Part shown: positions 39,219 through 48,019 of the stretch, one piece after another | Numbering within the stretch: position 1 is the first letter of the stretch | Layout: each line of letters starts with the position of its first letter | Assembly: GCF_017498485.1 (NCBI RefSeq) | Contig: NZ_CP071795.1 | Location: forward strand, 1,178,001 to 1,242,000 | Direction: 5' to 3' | DNA length: 64,000 bases | DNA from: Polaribacter batillariae | GTDB taxonomy: Bacteria > Bacteroidota > Bacteroidia > Flavobacteriales > Flavobacteriaceae | Made by a program: the position numbers and the translations under genes | Notes under the pieces: generated by a model | Database searches by the model: none | What the model was told of the DNA's origin: nothing | The model's input: the letters and a program-made list of their open reading frames with translations, nothing else

Positions 39219-41189
39219 ATGAATAAACAAGTATTTTTCTTTTTTATAAGTATTCTTTTATCTACGAATGTCCTTTTTTCTCAAAGAAATTTAGGAACAA
39301 ATTTGCGTTTTGGACAAAACGAAAGTGGTTCTTTTACAAGTAGAGATTCGTTAAACACCGGAGAAATTAATGTTACACTTTCTGGAAAAACAAAATATAC
39401 AGATTATAAAGTTTTTTCTCACAAAAGAGACACCACTTATATAGATACTACTTTAAATATTAAAAAAGAATACAGGTTTAATTTTTTAAGAAAAGATCTT
39501 TTCGAGTTTTTGCCTTTTCATAACCAAGGGCAAACTTTAAATAATTTAGGCTATAATTTTAATGCGATAAATAGGCTGCCAGACATTGGTTTTACAGCAA
39601 AACAAGTTAGTTATTTAGAGGTCGAAGATATTAAGTATTACGAAGTTCCTACACCAACTTCAGAAATTTTATACAGAACTGGTTTAGAACAAGGGCAGGT
39701 TTTAGATGCTTTATTTACCTTAAATTTTTCTAAAAGATTAAATGTTTCTCTCTCTTACAAAGGCATTCGTTCTTTAGGAGCTTACAGGCGAGCTTTGGTT
39801 AGTAATGGTAATTTTAGAGGTACTTTTCATTATAGAACGAAAAAAAATCAATATCAAATTCGAGGTCATTTAACTACGCAAGATTTCTTTCATCAAGAAA
39901 ATGGAGGTTTAACTCCAAGTGCTTTAGAAAACTTTAAAAACGAAGATCCTAATTTTGAAACTAGAGCGCGTTTAGATGTAAATTTAAACGGAACAGAAAC
40001 TCAATTCGATGGAAATAGAGTGTATTTAGAGCATAGTTACAAATTACTCGCCAGCAAAGACACCATTAATAACAAAGATTTTAGCAATTTAAAAATTGGG
40101 CATATTTTTAATAACGAAAATAAAACGTACGATTTTATTCAATCAACACTTACACCAGACTTTTTTGGAACATCAAACTCTTCTCTGCCCAGAAATTCGA
40201 AGGTTGCAAATAAAATTACCAATAACGAATTAAATCTAGAATTCAACTCTAAATACGTTTTAGGAAAGTTTAAAGCCAAAACAAATATTACCCATTATTC
40301 TTATAGTTACGATACCATTTTAAACAGTAAAAGTAATATTGATAAATTAAAATTAGAAGGAAAAGCCATCTCTTTTGGAGCCGATTGGAATGCCAAAATT
40401 AAAAACTTTCAACTAAATGCAGATGCTTCTATAACACCGGGTTCTGGACGACTTTCTGGCAATTATTTAAAAGGTGAAGCTGTATATGCAAAAGACAGTG
40501 TTTTTAGTGCAAAAGGTACTTTATTAATTAGTTCTAAATCGCCAAATTTTAATACGCTTTTACACCAAAGCGAATACGACAATTACAATTGGCAAAACGA
40601 TAATTTTAGTAATGTAAATACTAGAGATTTAGGTTTTAACTTTGCTTCTAAATGGTTAAATGCTTCTTTAAATTTTACCAATATCGATAATTACACCTAT
40701 TTTGATGAAGATAGCCAACCTAAACAATTTTCTGGACAAATTACTTACTTAAAAGTAAAAGCCAGTCGTGAGTTTACCTACAAGAAATTTGCTTTGAACA
40801 ATACGTTAATGTATCAAAATGTTAGTAGTGGAAGCTCTGTTTTTAGAGTTCCCGAATTTGTAACGAGAAACACTTTGTATTATGCTGATTATTGGTTTAA
40901 AGGAAAGCCAATGTTGGTAAATATTGGAATTACCTTTAAGTACTTTACAAAATATAATGCAAATACTTACGACCCTTTATTATCGGAATTTAAAATACAG
41001 AATAACGAGCAAATAGGTTTTCCAACGTTCGATGTTTTCTTTAATGCGCAAGTACGAAGAACTCGTTTGTACCTTAAAATAGACAATGCAACTTCGAGTT
41101 TTTCTAAAAAGAACTATTTTTCTGCACCCAATTACCCTTATAGAGATTTTGTAATTCGTTTTGGCTTGGTTTGGAATTGGTTTATATAA
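39219..41189 (+). CDS. Putative porin (large outer-membrane barrel)
   Basis: 656 residues from ATG 39219; in-frame TTG codons at 39198 and 39201 overlap the promoter. A signal peptide (FFFFISILLSTNVLFSQ) precedes a long run of alternating beta strands ending in an aromatic C-terminus (FVIRFGLVWNWFI). The segments FNFLRKDLFEFLPFHNQGQ and RRALVSNGNFRGTFHYRTK match the Bacteroidota 'putative porin' family. The substrate is unknown. Confidence 0.85.
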   Translation: MNKQVFFFFISILLSTNVLFSQRNLGTNLRFGQNESGSFTSRDSLNTGEINVTLSGKTKYTDYKVFSHKRDTTYIDTTLNIKKEYRFNFLRKDLFEFLPFHNQGQTLNNLGYNFNAINRLPDIGFTAKQVSYLEVEDIKYYEVPTPTSEILYRTGLEQGQVLDALFTLNFSKRLNVSLSYKGIRSLGAYRRALVSNGNFRGTFHYRTKKNQYQIRGHLTTQDFFHQENGGLTPSALENFKNEDPNFETRARLDVNLNGTETQFDGNRVYLEHSYKLLASKDTINNKDFSNLKIGHIFNNENKTYDFIQSTLTPDFFGTSNSSLPRNSKVANKITNNELNLEFNSKYVLGKFKAKTNITHYSYSYDTILNSKSNIDKLKLEGKAISFGADWNAKIKNFQLNADASITPGSGRLSGNYLKGEAVYAKDSVFSAKGTLLISSKSPNFNTLLHQSEYDNYNWQNDNFSNVNTRDLGFNFASKWLNASLNFTNIDNYTYFDEDSQPKQFSGQITYLKVKASREFTYKKFALNNTLMYQNVSSGSSVFRVPEFVTRNTLYYADYWFKGKPMLVNIGITFKYFTKYNANTYDPLLSEFKIQNNEQIGFPTFDVFFNAQVRRTRLYLKIDNATSSFSKKNYFSAPNYPYRDFVIRFGLVWNWFI

Positions 41190-41223
41190 CCACAATGTGG
41201 CAGAAAGCACAAAAGTTTTATAT

Positions 41224-41468
41224 ATGAAAAATCAATTAAAAAACAACTGGAAACTTTTCCTTTTGGCAAGCTTAACTTTGGGTTTAGCACCTTTAATCCG
41301 CCACATATTTGGGGTAAAATCCAATGGCTTTTAGGCGGAAATGCTTTTTCTCCAGAAAAAGGAATGAAATTCGCAGATTGGTTTGATGTTTTACTACATG
41401 GAACTCCTTGGATTTTATTGCTAATTTCAGTTATTTTAAACCTCTTTTCAACCAATATAAAAAAGTAA
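41224..41468 (+). pseudogene. Small membrane protein, frameshifted
   Basis: The first frame reads MKNQLKNNWKLFLLASLTLG and LAP, then diverges. The next frame continues FNPPHIWGKIQWLLGGNAF, GMKFADWFDVLLHGTPWILL and ends at TAA 41468. One extra T at 41292-41294 would join them into about 82 residues with two membrane segments. I recall intact short proteins of this pattern in other flavobacteria, with no known role. A read error is possible. Confidence 0.75.
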
Positions 41469-41502
41469 AATTTCTTTTTATTGATATATGTTTGACTTAA
41501 AA

Positions 41503-42231
41503 TTACGTTTTAGAATCTGTTTTAAATACTTTTAAAAGATTCAATAATAAAATGCAGAAAATTACCCAAACAAAACCAGCTATAAATCCTCCTAAAATAT
41601 CTGAAGGAAAATGCACGCCTAAATAAATTCTACTAATTCCAATACTTAAAATTAGAGTTGCTAAAAGTGTAATTAAAATGAATTTAAATACTTTTTTAAT
41701 CTTAAATGTAGTAATTAAATAGATTAAAAAACCATAAAAAGCCATGGCTGTCATGGCATGGCCACTTGGATAGCTTAATGTTTCTACGGTTACCAAATGC
41801 TCTAATGTGGGTCTGGCTCTGTTTACAATTTGCTTTAAAATTAGGTTTGAAGTTAAGGTTAAAAATAATACAAAAACCAACTGCCCAATATATTTCAATC
41901 TTTTAAAAACGAAGTAAAAAATTAGGGAACATAAAGTAAAAACAACCAAATACCCTAATGCATCTCCAACTTCTGTTACAAACGTAAAGTAATTAGTTAA
42001 AGAAGGGTTTCTAAAAGAAATAATATACTCGGTAATCTTTGTATCAAACGTTCCTAAAACATCTGTATGAATATTTTCGGTAAGTTCCACAAAGATTTTT
42101 ATTCCAGAAATAACAACAATTAAAGTGATTAAAACTGTAATTGCATAAGGCAATTTCTCGTTGTATTTTGGAAATTTTTTCGATAAGAATTCTCGAGATT
42201 TATTAATAATAAGTTTTATCTCTTTTTGCAT
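41503..42231 (-). CDS. PAP2-family membrane phosphatase
   Basis: 242 residues with about five or six membrane helices and the three phosphatase motifs: KQIVNRARP, YPSGHAMT and SRIYLGVHFPSD. Family members dephosphorylate lipid phosphates such as undecaprenyl pyrophosphate or phosphatidic acid. The exact substrate is not readable. Confidence 0.93.
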   Translation of the reverse strand: MQKEIKLIINKSREFLSKKFPKYNEKLPYAITVLITLIVVISGIKIFVELTENIHTDVLGTFDTKITEYIISFRNPSLTNYFTFVTEVGDALGYLVVFTLCSLIFYFVFKRLKYIGQLVFVLFLTLTSNLILKQIVNRARPTLEHLVTVETLSYPSGHAMTAMAFYGFLIYLITTFKIKKVFKFILITLLATLILSIGISRIYLGVHFPSDILGGFIAGFVWVIFCILLLNLLKVFKTDSKT

Positions 42232-42263
42232 AATTTAATAAGAATGAAAGATGAATCAAGAAA

Positions 42264-42562
42264 TTGAAAAATATTACTATAAATCCTTTTGCATCATTGG
42301 TAAAAAACGACCTACTATTGTACTTTCTTTTTCATCAACTTTATAAAACCCTTGTGAATTATAAAAAGATACTGCATTTGGGTCTGCTAATAAAATCATT
42401 TTTTTTGAGTAAAGACCTTGCTTTTTCAAAGGAATGTGTTAATAATTACTTTCCAATTCCTTGGTTTACAAAGTTAGGCAACACAAATAGCATTTCTAAC
42501 GCTATCGAATTTTCTTTTGGCTGTTTTAAAAAGTAGAATCCTACTATTTTAGTATCAATCAT
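42264..42562 (-). pseudogene. Decayed GNAT acetyltransferase
   Basis: The minus strand encodes VGFYFLKQPKENSIALEMLF and VLPNFVNQGIGK (the acetyl-CoA loop), then a TAA. A frameshift in an A8 run precedes LLADPNAVSFYNSQGFYKVD, the usual GNAT C-terminus. The N-terminal half is absent, cut where the tandem array begins. Confidence 0.75.
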
Positions 42563-43878
42563 AAATTTAAAAACTTAGGCACTCAAAAAACAGAGAGTTG
42601 CAAGAAATTTGCTTCTTCAACAAATTTATAATGTTGCAAACACCTCTCGAAACAATTTGTAAAATCTATTTCTTTGTTTTTCTTCACACAGTTTGTCACG
42701 CTGGAAGCGTCTTTTCTACAAGAGCGCGCTAGGTTGCGTGAGATCCTTTTCAGGAGGACAAACTGTGTGGAATAAGTTCGACGGAAAAATAATTTAAAAA
42801 CTTAGGCACTCAAAAAACAGAGAGCTGTATGGAATTTACTTCTTCAACAAATTTATAATGTTGCAAACGCCTCACGAAACAATTTGTAAAATCTATTTTT
42901 TTGTTTTTTCTTCACACAGTTTGTCACGCTGGAAGCGTCTTTTCTACAAGAGTGCGCTAGGTTGCGTGAAATCTTTTCAGGAGGACAAACTGTGTGGAAT
43001 AAGTTCGACGGAAAAATAATTTAAAAACATAGGCACTCAAAAAACAGAGAGTTGTATGGAATTTGCTTCTTCAACAAATTTATAATGTTACAAACACCTC
43101 ACGAAACAATTTGTAAAATCTATTTTTTTGTTTTTTCTTCACACAGTTTGTCACGCTGGAAGCGTCTTTTCTACAAAAGCGCGCTAGGTTGCGTGAGATC
43201 TTTTCAGGAGGACAAACTGTGTGGAATAAGTTCGACGGAAAAATAATTTAAAAACTTAGGCACTCAAAAAACAGAGAGCTGTATGAAATTTACTTCTTCA
43301 ACAAATTTATAATGTTACAAACACCTCACGAAACAATTTGTAAAATCTATTTTTTTTGTTTTTCTTCACACAGTTTGTCACGCTGGAAACGTCTTTTCTA
43401 CAAGAGTGCGCTAGGTTGCGTGAAATCTTTTCAGGAGGACAAACTGTGTGGAATAAGTTCGACGGAAAAATAATTTAAAAACATAGGCACTCAAAAAACA
43501 GATAGTTGTATGGAATTTGCTTCTTCAACAAATTTATAATGTTACAAACACCTCACGAAACAATTTGTATAATCTATTTTTTTATTTTTCTTCACACAGT
43601 TTGTCACGCTGGAAGCGTCTTTTCTACAAAAGCGCGCTAGGTTGCGTGAAATCTTTTCAGGAGGACAAACTGTGTGGAATAAGTTCGACGGAAAAATAAT
43701 TTAAAAACATAGGCACTCAAAAAACAGATAGTTGTATGGAATTTGCTTCTTCAACAAATTTATAATGTTACAAACACCTCACGAAACAATTTGTATAATC
43801 TATTTTTTATTTTTCTTCACACAGTTTGTCACGCTGGAAGCGTCTTTTCTACAAAAGCGCGCTAGGTTGCGTGAAATT
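42563..43878. repeat. Tandem array: six copies of a 227-bp structured unit
   Basis: The landmark TAGGCACTC recurs at 42576, 42803, 43030, 43257, 43484 and 43710 (period 227, 227, 227, 227, 226). Five units are complete; the sixth stops in its core at about 43878, just before the nhaC stop. Each complete unit has a 13-bp perfect inverted repeat CACACAGTTTGTC / GACAAACTGTGTG around a core of about 60 nt. The core can fold into four hairpins: ACGCT-GGA-AGCGT; TCTT/AAGA; CGCGC/GCGTG; TCCT/AGGA. Flanking unit sequence is AT-rich with a second pair ACAAATT/AATTTGT. Left/right arms are at 42684/42756, 42913/42984, 43140/43211, 43367/43438, 43593/43664 and 43818 (no right arm). Short open frames inside look incidental. 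The function is unknown. Confidence 0.95.
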
Positions 43879-43906
43879 CTTTCCTTCTTACTTCTTTTGT
43901 AAAAAT

Positions 43907-45376
43907 CTATTTTTTAACCAACTGCCTAATCTTAATATTTAAAGCCGCAAAAAGCAACGTCGTAAACGGACTTAGATAATTAAAAATAGCATACACAAAA
44001 TAATCGGCTACGGAAACCCCTAAAACTCCAGATTGGTAGGCTCCACAGGTGTTCCAAGGAATTAAAACAGATGTTACAGTTCCTGAATCTTCTAAAGTTC
44101 TACTTAAATTTTCTGGAGCCAAACCTTTGTCTTCATAGGCTTTTTTAAACATTTTTCCTGGAATTACAATTGCCAAATATTGGTCGGATGCAATTGCATT
44201 TAACCCCAAACAACTTACCACTGTACTTGCAAAAAGTCCAAAAACGGAACTTGCCACAGCCAACAAACTCTTTGTAATTTTTGCCAAAGCCCCAACTGCA
44301 TCCATAATACCCCCAAAAACCATGGCACAAATAATTAACAAGATTGTCCAAATCATTCCATTCATTCCACCAGAAGAGAATAATTCTGATAATTTCTCAT
44401 TATCAGTTTCAATATTTGTATCCGTTAAAATGGAGTTTATAATTGACGAGAATTTCGAATCAGATAAATTGGCCAACACATCTCCTTGAAAAATAAATGC
44501 AAAAATTGCAGCTAAAACAACTCCTATTCCCAAAGCAATTAATGGTTTTGTTTTCATTAAAATCATTGCAATTACAATTCCTGGCACTAAAAATAACCAA
44601 GGGGAAATATAAAATGTATTATCTATCGAAGCCAATAAATTACTAATATCTGCACTTCCTGTAGTATCTATATTTCCGCTGATAATTGCGAAAACAATTA
44701 GCGTAATTATAATCGTTGGCACAGTTGTAATTGCCATATATTTTATATGCGTAAACAAATCTGTACCTGCCATTGCTGGTGCTAAATTTGTAGTATCGGA
44801 AAGTGGTGACATTTTATCGCCAAAATAAGCGCCAGAAATTACAGCGCCAGCAATCATTCCTGGGGCAATTCCTAAGGCACTTCCAATGCCTACTAAAGCA
44901 ATACCAACAGTTGCAGACGTTGTCCAAGAGCTTCCTGTTGCAATAGAAATAATGGCTGCAATTATTACAGATGTTGGTAAAAATATTTCGGGACTTAAAA
45001 CTTGCAATCCGTAATAAACCATTGCAGGAATAATACCACTAACGAGCCAAGTTCCTGCTAAAGCTCCTACTAAAAAAAGAATCATTATAGGTACAAAAAC
45101 ACTTTTCCAATTTTCCCAAACCTCTGCAATCATGCTAGAAAAAGATACTTTATTAAAAAAACCAACTGCAGCAGCCACCAAACCTCCCATTAATAAAATA
45201 TACTGATTTGTATAGGCCCCAAACCATTCTTGATCTTCTACAAAAAAGATGTTATATGCCAATAAGCACATTAAAATTACTACAGGAATTAAAGATTCTA
45301 AAAGATTTAATTCTTTGTTGTCGATAATTTTTTGGTCTTCGATATGTATTTCTGAGAGATTTTTTTCGTTTGACAT
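43907..45376 (-). CDS. nhaC: Na+/H+ antiporter NhaC
   Basis: 489 residues from ATG 45376; a GTG at 45394 would add six. It has about 11-12 membrane helices, with ATGSSWTTSATVGIALVGIG and GAYFGDKMSPLSDTTNLAPA characteristic of NhaC. It exchanges Na+ for H+ and would complement the sodium-pumping NQR complex. The stop codon is 29 nt from the tandem array. Confidence 0.95.
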   Translation of the reverse strand: MSNEKNLSEIHIEDQKIIDNKELNLLESLIPVVILMCLLAYNIFFVEDQEWFGAYTNQYILLMGGLVAAAVGFFNKVSFSSMIAEVWENWKSVFVPIMILFLVGALAGTWLVSGIIPAMVYYGLQVLSPEIFLPTSVIIAAIISIATGSSWTTSATVGIALVGIGSALGIAPGMIAGAVISGAYFGDKMSPLSDTTNLAPAMAGTDLFTHIKYMAITTVPTIIITLIVFAIISGNIDTTGSADISNLLASIDNTFYISPWLFLVPGIVIAMILMKTKPLIALGIGVVLAAIFAFIFQGDVLANLSDSKFSSIINSILTDTNIETDNEKLSELFSSGGMNGMIWTILLIICAMVFGGIMDAVGALAKITKSLLAVASSVFGLFASTVVSCLGLNAIASDQYLAIVIPGKMFKKAYEDKGLAPENLSRTLEDSGTVTSVLIPWNTCGAYQSGVLGVSVADYFVYAIFNYLSPFTTLLFAALNIKIRQLVKK

Positions 45377-45502
45377 TTGATATTTTTTTTGCACTGTAAT
45401 GTTACGATTTTAGAAGAAGTTATGCAAATTGATTTGGTATTACACTATTTGATTTAATTTCTTCTTAAAATAATTAATCTTCCTGCAAAGTTTCAAAAAC
45501 AT

Positions 45503-45583
45503 CCTGCAAGGTTTCAAAAAAAACTTGTAGGTATCTTTTAACATCAATTCTATACCTACAAGGTCGAAAAAAGACCTTGCAGG
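45503..45583. repeat. Nested palindromic element pair
   Basis: Two hairpins, CCTGCAAGG...CTTGTAGG and CCTACAAGG...CCTTGCAGG, face each other so that the whole 81 bp is a larger inverted repeat. It belongs to the same family as 36087-36113. Confidence 0.7.
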
Positions 45584-45591
45584 AATTTAAT

Positions 45592-45618
45592 TTGTTAAAA
45601 CAGTTTATCTTACATTTG
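45592..45618 (+). promoter_or_regulatory. Promoter of the YdjM-like gene
   Basis: TTG (45592-45594), 16 nt, TACATTTG (45611-45618), 5 nt before the ATG, implying a leaderless message. Confidence 0.6.
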
Positions 45619-45623
45619 TTTTC

Positions 45624-46646
45624 ATGGATTCATTAACGCAAATTGTTTTAGGGGCTGCTTGTGGCGAAATTATTCTTGGAAAAAAGATTGGAAACAAGGC
45701 ATTATTATTTGGCGCAATTGGTGGCACAATTTCAGATTTAGATGTTTTTATTGGCAGGTTTTTGTACTCTAACGAAATTCAGGCCATGGTTTTTCATCGT
45801 GGTTTTATGCATTCTATTCTATTTTCAATTTTGGGTGCTTTTCTCTTTGGGCGAATTACTTACAAACTCTATAATTCTGGGAAAAGGTTAGGAACCACAA
45901 TCCAAAAAGATTGGATTTGGCTGTTCTTTCTAGCACTTTTTACGCATCCTATTTTAGATTGTTTTACACCTTATGGAACACAACTTTTTGCGCCTTTTTC
46001 TCACTACAGAATTGCTTTTAATAACATTTCTGTGGTAGATCCTTTATATACATTGCCTTTTTTAATTTGTATCATGGTTGTTTTATTTTTAAAAAGAACA
46101 AACCCTAAAAGATTAAAATGGACTAAGGCAGGCATTTACATCAGTTCTGCATACATGATTTTTACGATTGGCAATAAACTGTATATGGATGCTGTTTTTG
46201 AAAAATCTTTTAAAAAAGCAGGAATTAAGTACCAGCGTTTTTCTGCACAACCTACTATTTTAAACAATATTTTATGGTATGCAGTTGCTGAAACTAAAGA
46301 TAAATATCATCTTACCTTTTATTCTTTATTTGATAAAAGTAAAACTGCAAATAAAATTATTACGGTTGATAAACAGCACAGTTTGATAGATATGACTGAC
46401 AAAAATCTAAAAAAATTAGCGTGGTTTAGTAATGGTTATTACAATGTTTATAAAAAAGAAAAAGTAGGTACTTATAAATACACAGATTTACGGTATCCAA
46501 TGATAAACCCTAATGATGCCAATACGTCTCTTTTTAATTTTACTGTTTTTTTTGAAAATAACGAATGGGACATTTTACCTTTTGAGGGAGATTCGCCAAC
46601 TAAAGAAGATTTTGCAAAGTTTACAGAACGTTTTTGGGGGATTTAA
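45624..46646 (+). CDS. Membrane-bound metal-dependent hydrolase (YdjM-like)
   Basis: 340 residues. The N-terminus MDSLTQIVLGAACGEIIL, SDLDVFIGRF, FHRGFMHSI and HPILDCFTPYGTQLF carries the His/Asp residues of the LexA-regulated YdjM family of inner-membrane hydrolases. Four to five membrane helices are followed by a soluble C-terminal region. The substrate is unknown. Confidence 0.88.
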   Translation: MDSLTQIVLGAACGEIILGKKIGNKALLFGAIGGTISDLDVFIGRFLYSNEIQAMVFHRGFMHSILFSILGAFLFGRITYKLYNSGKRLGTTIQKDWIWLFFLALFTHPILDCFTPYGTQLFAPFSHYRIAFNNISVVDPLYTLPFLICIMVVLFLKRTNPKRLKWTKAGIYISSAYMIFTIGNKLYMDAVFEKSFKKAGIKYQRFSAQPTILNNILWYAVAETKDKYHLTFYSLFDKSKTANKIITVDKQHSLIDMTDKNLKKLAWFSNGYYNVYKKEKVGTYKYTDLRYPMINPNDANTSLFNFTVFFENNEWDILPFEGDSPTKEDFAKFTERFWGI

Positions 46647-46664
46647 TTAGGAAGATTTTTAAAT

Positions 46665-47153
46665 ATGAAAAAGGAATTAAAAAATCGTGCTAAAACTTCT
46701 CATGAACTAAAGATACTTCAGAATTATGAAGATAGAAAAAACTTGTTTGAATCTTATTTAAAACAATATGAAGAACTCTCTTTTATTTGTGCTTCTTGTG
46801 GCTACCCAACTATAAATAAACCTGCATCATATGAGGTTTGTAGCATATGTGAATGGGAAGATAATGGGTATAATGATAATCAATTATTTAGATTTAATCA
46901 TGCCACACATGAACCACTAACATTGTTTGAGTATCGAATAAATATTGGGGAACAAATTTTATCTGAACCAAAAACATTTTTTGATGCGAAGAATATTATT
47001 TTAAGCATTAAAGAATACGAAAATAAGTTTGATATTATACTTGAAAAATACTACTCAAAGAAAACTACCAAAAAAGATAAATCAATTTGCGAACAAAATT
47101 TTCAAAATCTTAAAAAAGAATTATTTGATAATTTAAAGATTCGATTGAAATAA
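46665..47153 (+). CDS. CPCC-type cysteine-rich protein
   Basis: 162 residues. The centre carries CASCGYPTINKP and YEVCSICEWEDNGYND, two CxxC pairs in the pattern of CPCC-family zinc-binding proteins (here CASC replaces CPCC). The flanks are Lys-rich helices. It starts 18 nt after the YdjM-like gene. The function is unknown. Confidence 0.8.
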   Translation: MKKELKNRAKTSHELKILQNYEDRKNLFESYLKQYEELSFICASCGYPTINKPASYEVCSICEWEDNGYNDNQLFRFNHATHEPLTLFEYRINIGEQILSEPKTFFDAKNIILSIKEYENKFDIILEKYYSKKTTKKDKSICEQNFQNLKKELFDNLKIRLK

Positions 47154-47178
47154 TTTTATCGAGTTGAATCAAAAAAAT

Positions 47179-47211
47179 AGACCTCACAGGTTTTAAAAAC
47201 CTGTGAGGTCT
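47179..47211. repeat. Perfect palindrome AGACCTCACAGGTTTT
   Basis: 16 perfect base pairs around a single A. The identical sequence recurs at 54881-54913. It sits between convergent genes and may also end transcription. Confidence 0.8.
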
Positions 47212-47246
47212 GGAAATCTAATTGTATTTTTAAATTACTTCCTTTT

Positions 47247-47350
47247 CGGGCTTGCGATATGCGTTAAGGATTGTAGTGGCATCCTTTTTTCTTTTTCAGA
47301 AAAAAGATATAACGAAAAGCCTGACCAAGCTTTTTTGCTTGGGAACGCCC
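47247..47350. repeat. Structured intergenic element, variant 1
   Basis: Read on the minus strand, it starts 16 nt after the marC stop with GGGCGTTCCC, then the hairpin CCAAGC-A6-GCTTGG, then TTTCGTTATATC, a T/A-arm hairpin and GGATGCC...GCCCG. The ends GGGC/GCCC can pair. The other full copy is at 54954-55062, also immediately after a minus-strand gene. It resembles a very common Bacteroidota intergenic repeat. Confidence 0.7.
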
Positions 47351-47366
47351 AAAAAAATCTTCGCTT

Positions 47367-48005
47367 TTAAACTGCTTTAAAAATATCTAATAAGATGGGT
47401 TTTAATCCGCTAAAGAAAAATTCTACAGCAATTACCATTACAATTAAGCCCATTAAACGCATCATTACATTTATGCCTGTTTGCCCTAAAATTTTAATGA
47501 TTTTCGAGGAACTGTAAAGTATTATATAGGTAAGTAAAATAACTACAAATACGGCAAAAATTAAAATTGCTTTTTTCTCGATAGAATCTGCATCTTCCAT
47601 CATAACAATGGCGTTTGTGAGTGCTCCTGGACCACAAATCATAGGAATTGCTAAGGGTGTTACAGAGATATCGTTTACATAGGTTTTAACTTCCGATTCT
47701 TTTAATTTTACTTTTCCTAGTCTTGCTTGTAGCATGTCCATGCCCATTAAAAAGAATATTACACCACCAACAACTCTAAAACTGTTTACTGAAATACCAA
47801 AAAAATTAAATAATAATTGCCCTGAAAAAGCAAAAATTATAATGGTTATAAAACTTACTATTGATGCTTTTCTGGCGGTTTTGGTTCTATGACTTGCATC
47901 TAAATCTGCAGTCATTGTCATAAAAATTGGCATCGTACCAAAGGGATTTATCAACGTAAAAAATGACGTGAATGATAAAATACCGAATGCGATTATTTCG
48001 TTCAT
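47367..48005 (-). CDS. MarC-family membrane protein
   Basis: 212 residues with six predicted membrane helices. MarC/UPF0056 features include FTLINPFGTMPIFMTMT, GGVIFFLMGMDML and TPLAIPMICGPGALTNAI. No transport activity is firmly established for the family. It lies 14 nt after the PLP enzyme gene, so the two may be co-transcribed. Confidence 0.93.
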   Translation of the reverse strand: MNEIIAFGILSFTSFFTLINPFGTMPIFMTMTADLDASHRTKTARKASIVSFITIIIFAFSGQLLFNFFGISVNSFRVVGGVIFFLMGMDMLQARLGKVKLKESEVKTYVNDISVTPLAIPMICGPGALTNAIVMMEDADSIEKKAILIFAVFVVILLTYIILYSSSKIIKILGQTGINVMMRLMGLIVMVIAVEFFFSGLKPILLDIFKAV

Positions 48006-48019
48006 TTAAATTGCTGTTT

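Noticed and set aside
43052..43699. Repeated small proteins of 60-64 residues inside the tandem array
   Set aside because: The frames exist only because the DNA repeats; length and frame vary between copies, they lack ribosome sites, and they lie across the hairpin cores.
42563..43878. CRISPR array
   Set aside because: The whole 227-bp unit repeats without variable spacers and no cas genes are present.
42563..43878. Integron cassette array or retron
   Set aside because: No integrase or reverse transcriptase is nearby, and the units do not carry different cassettes between attC-like sites.
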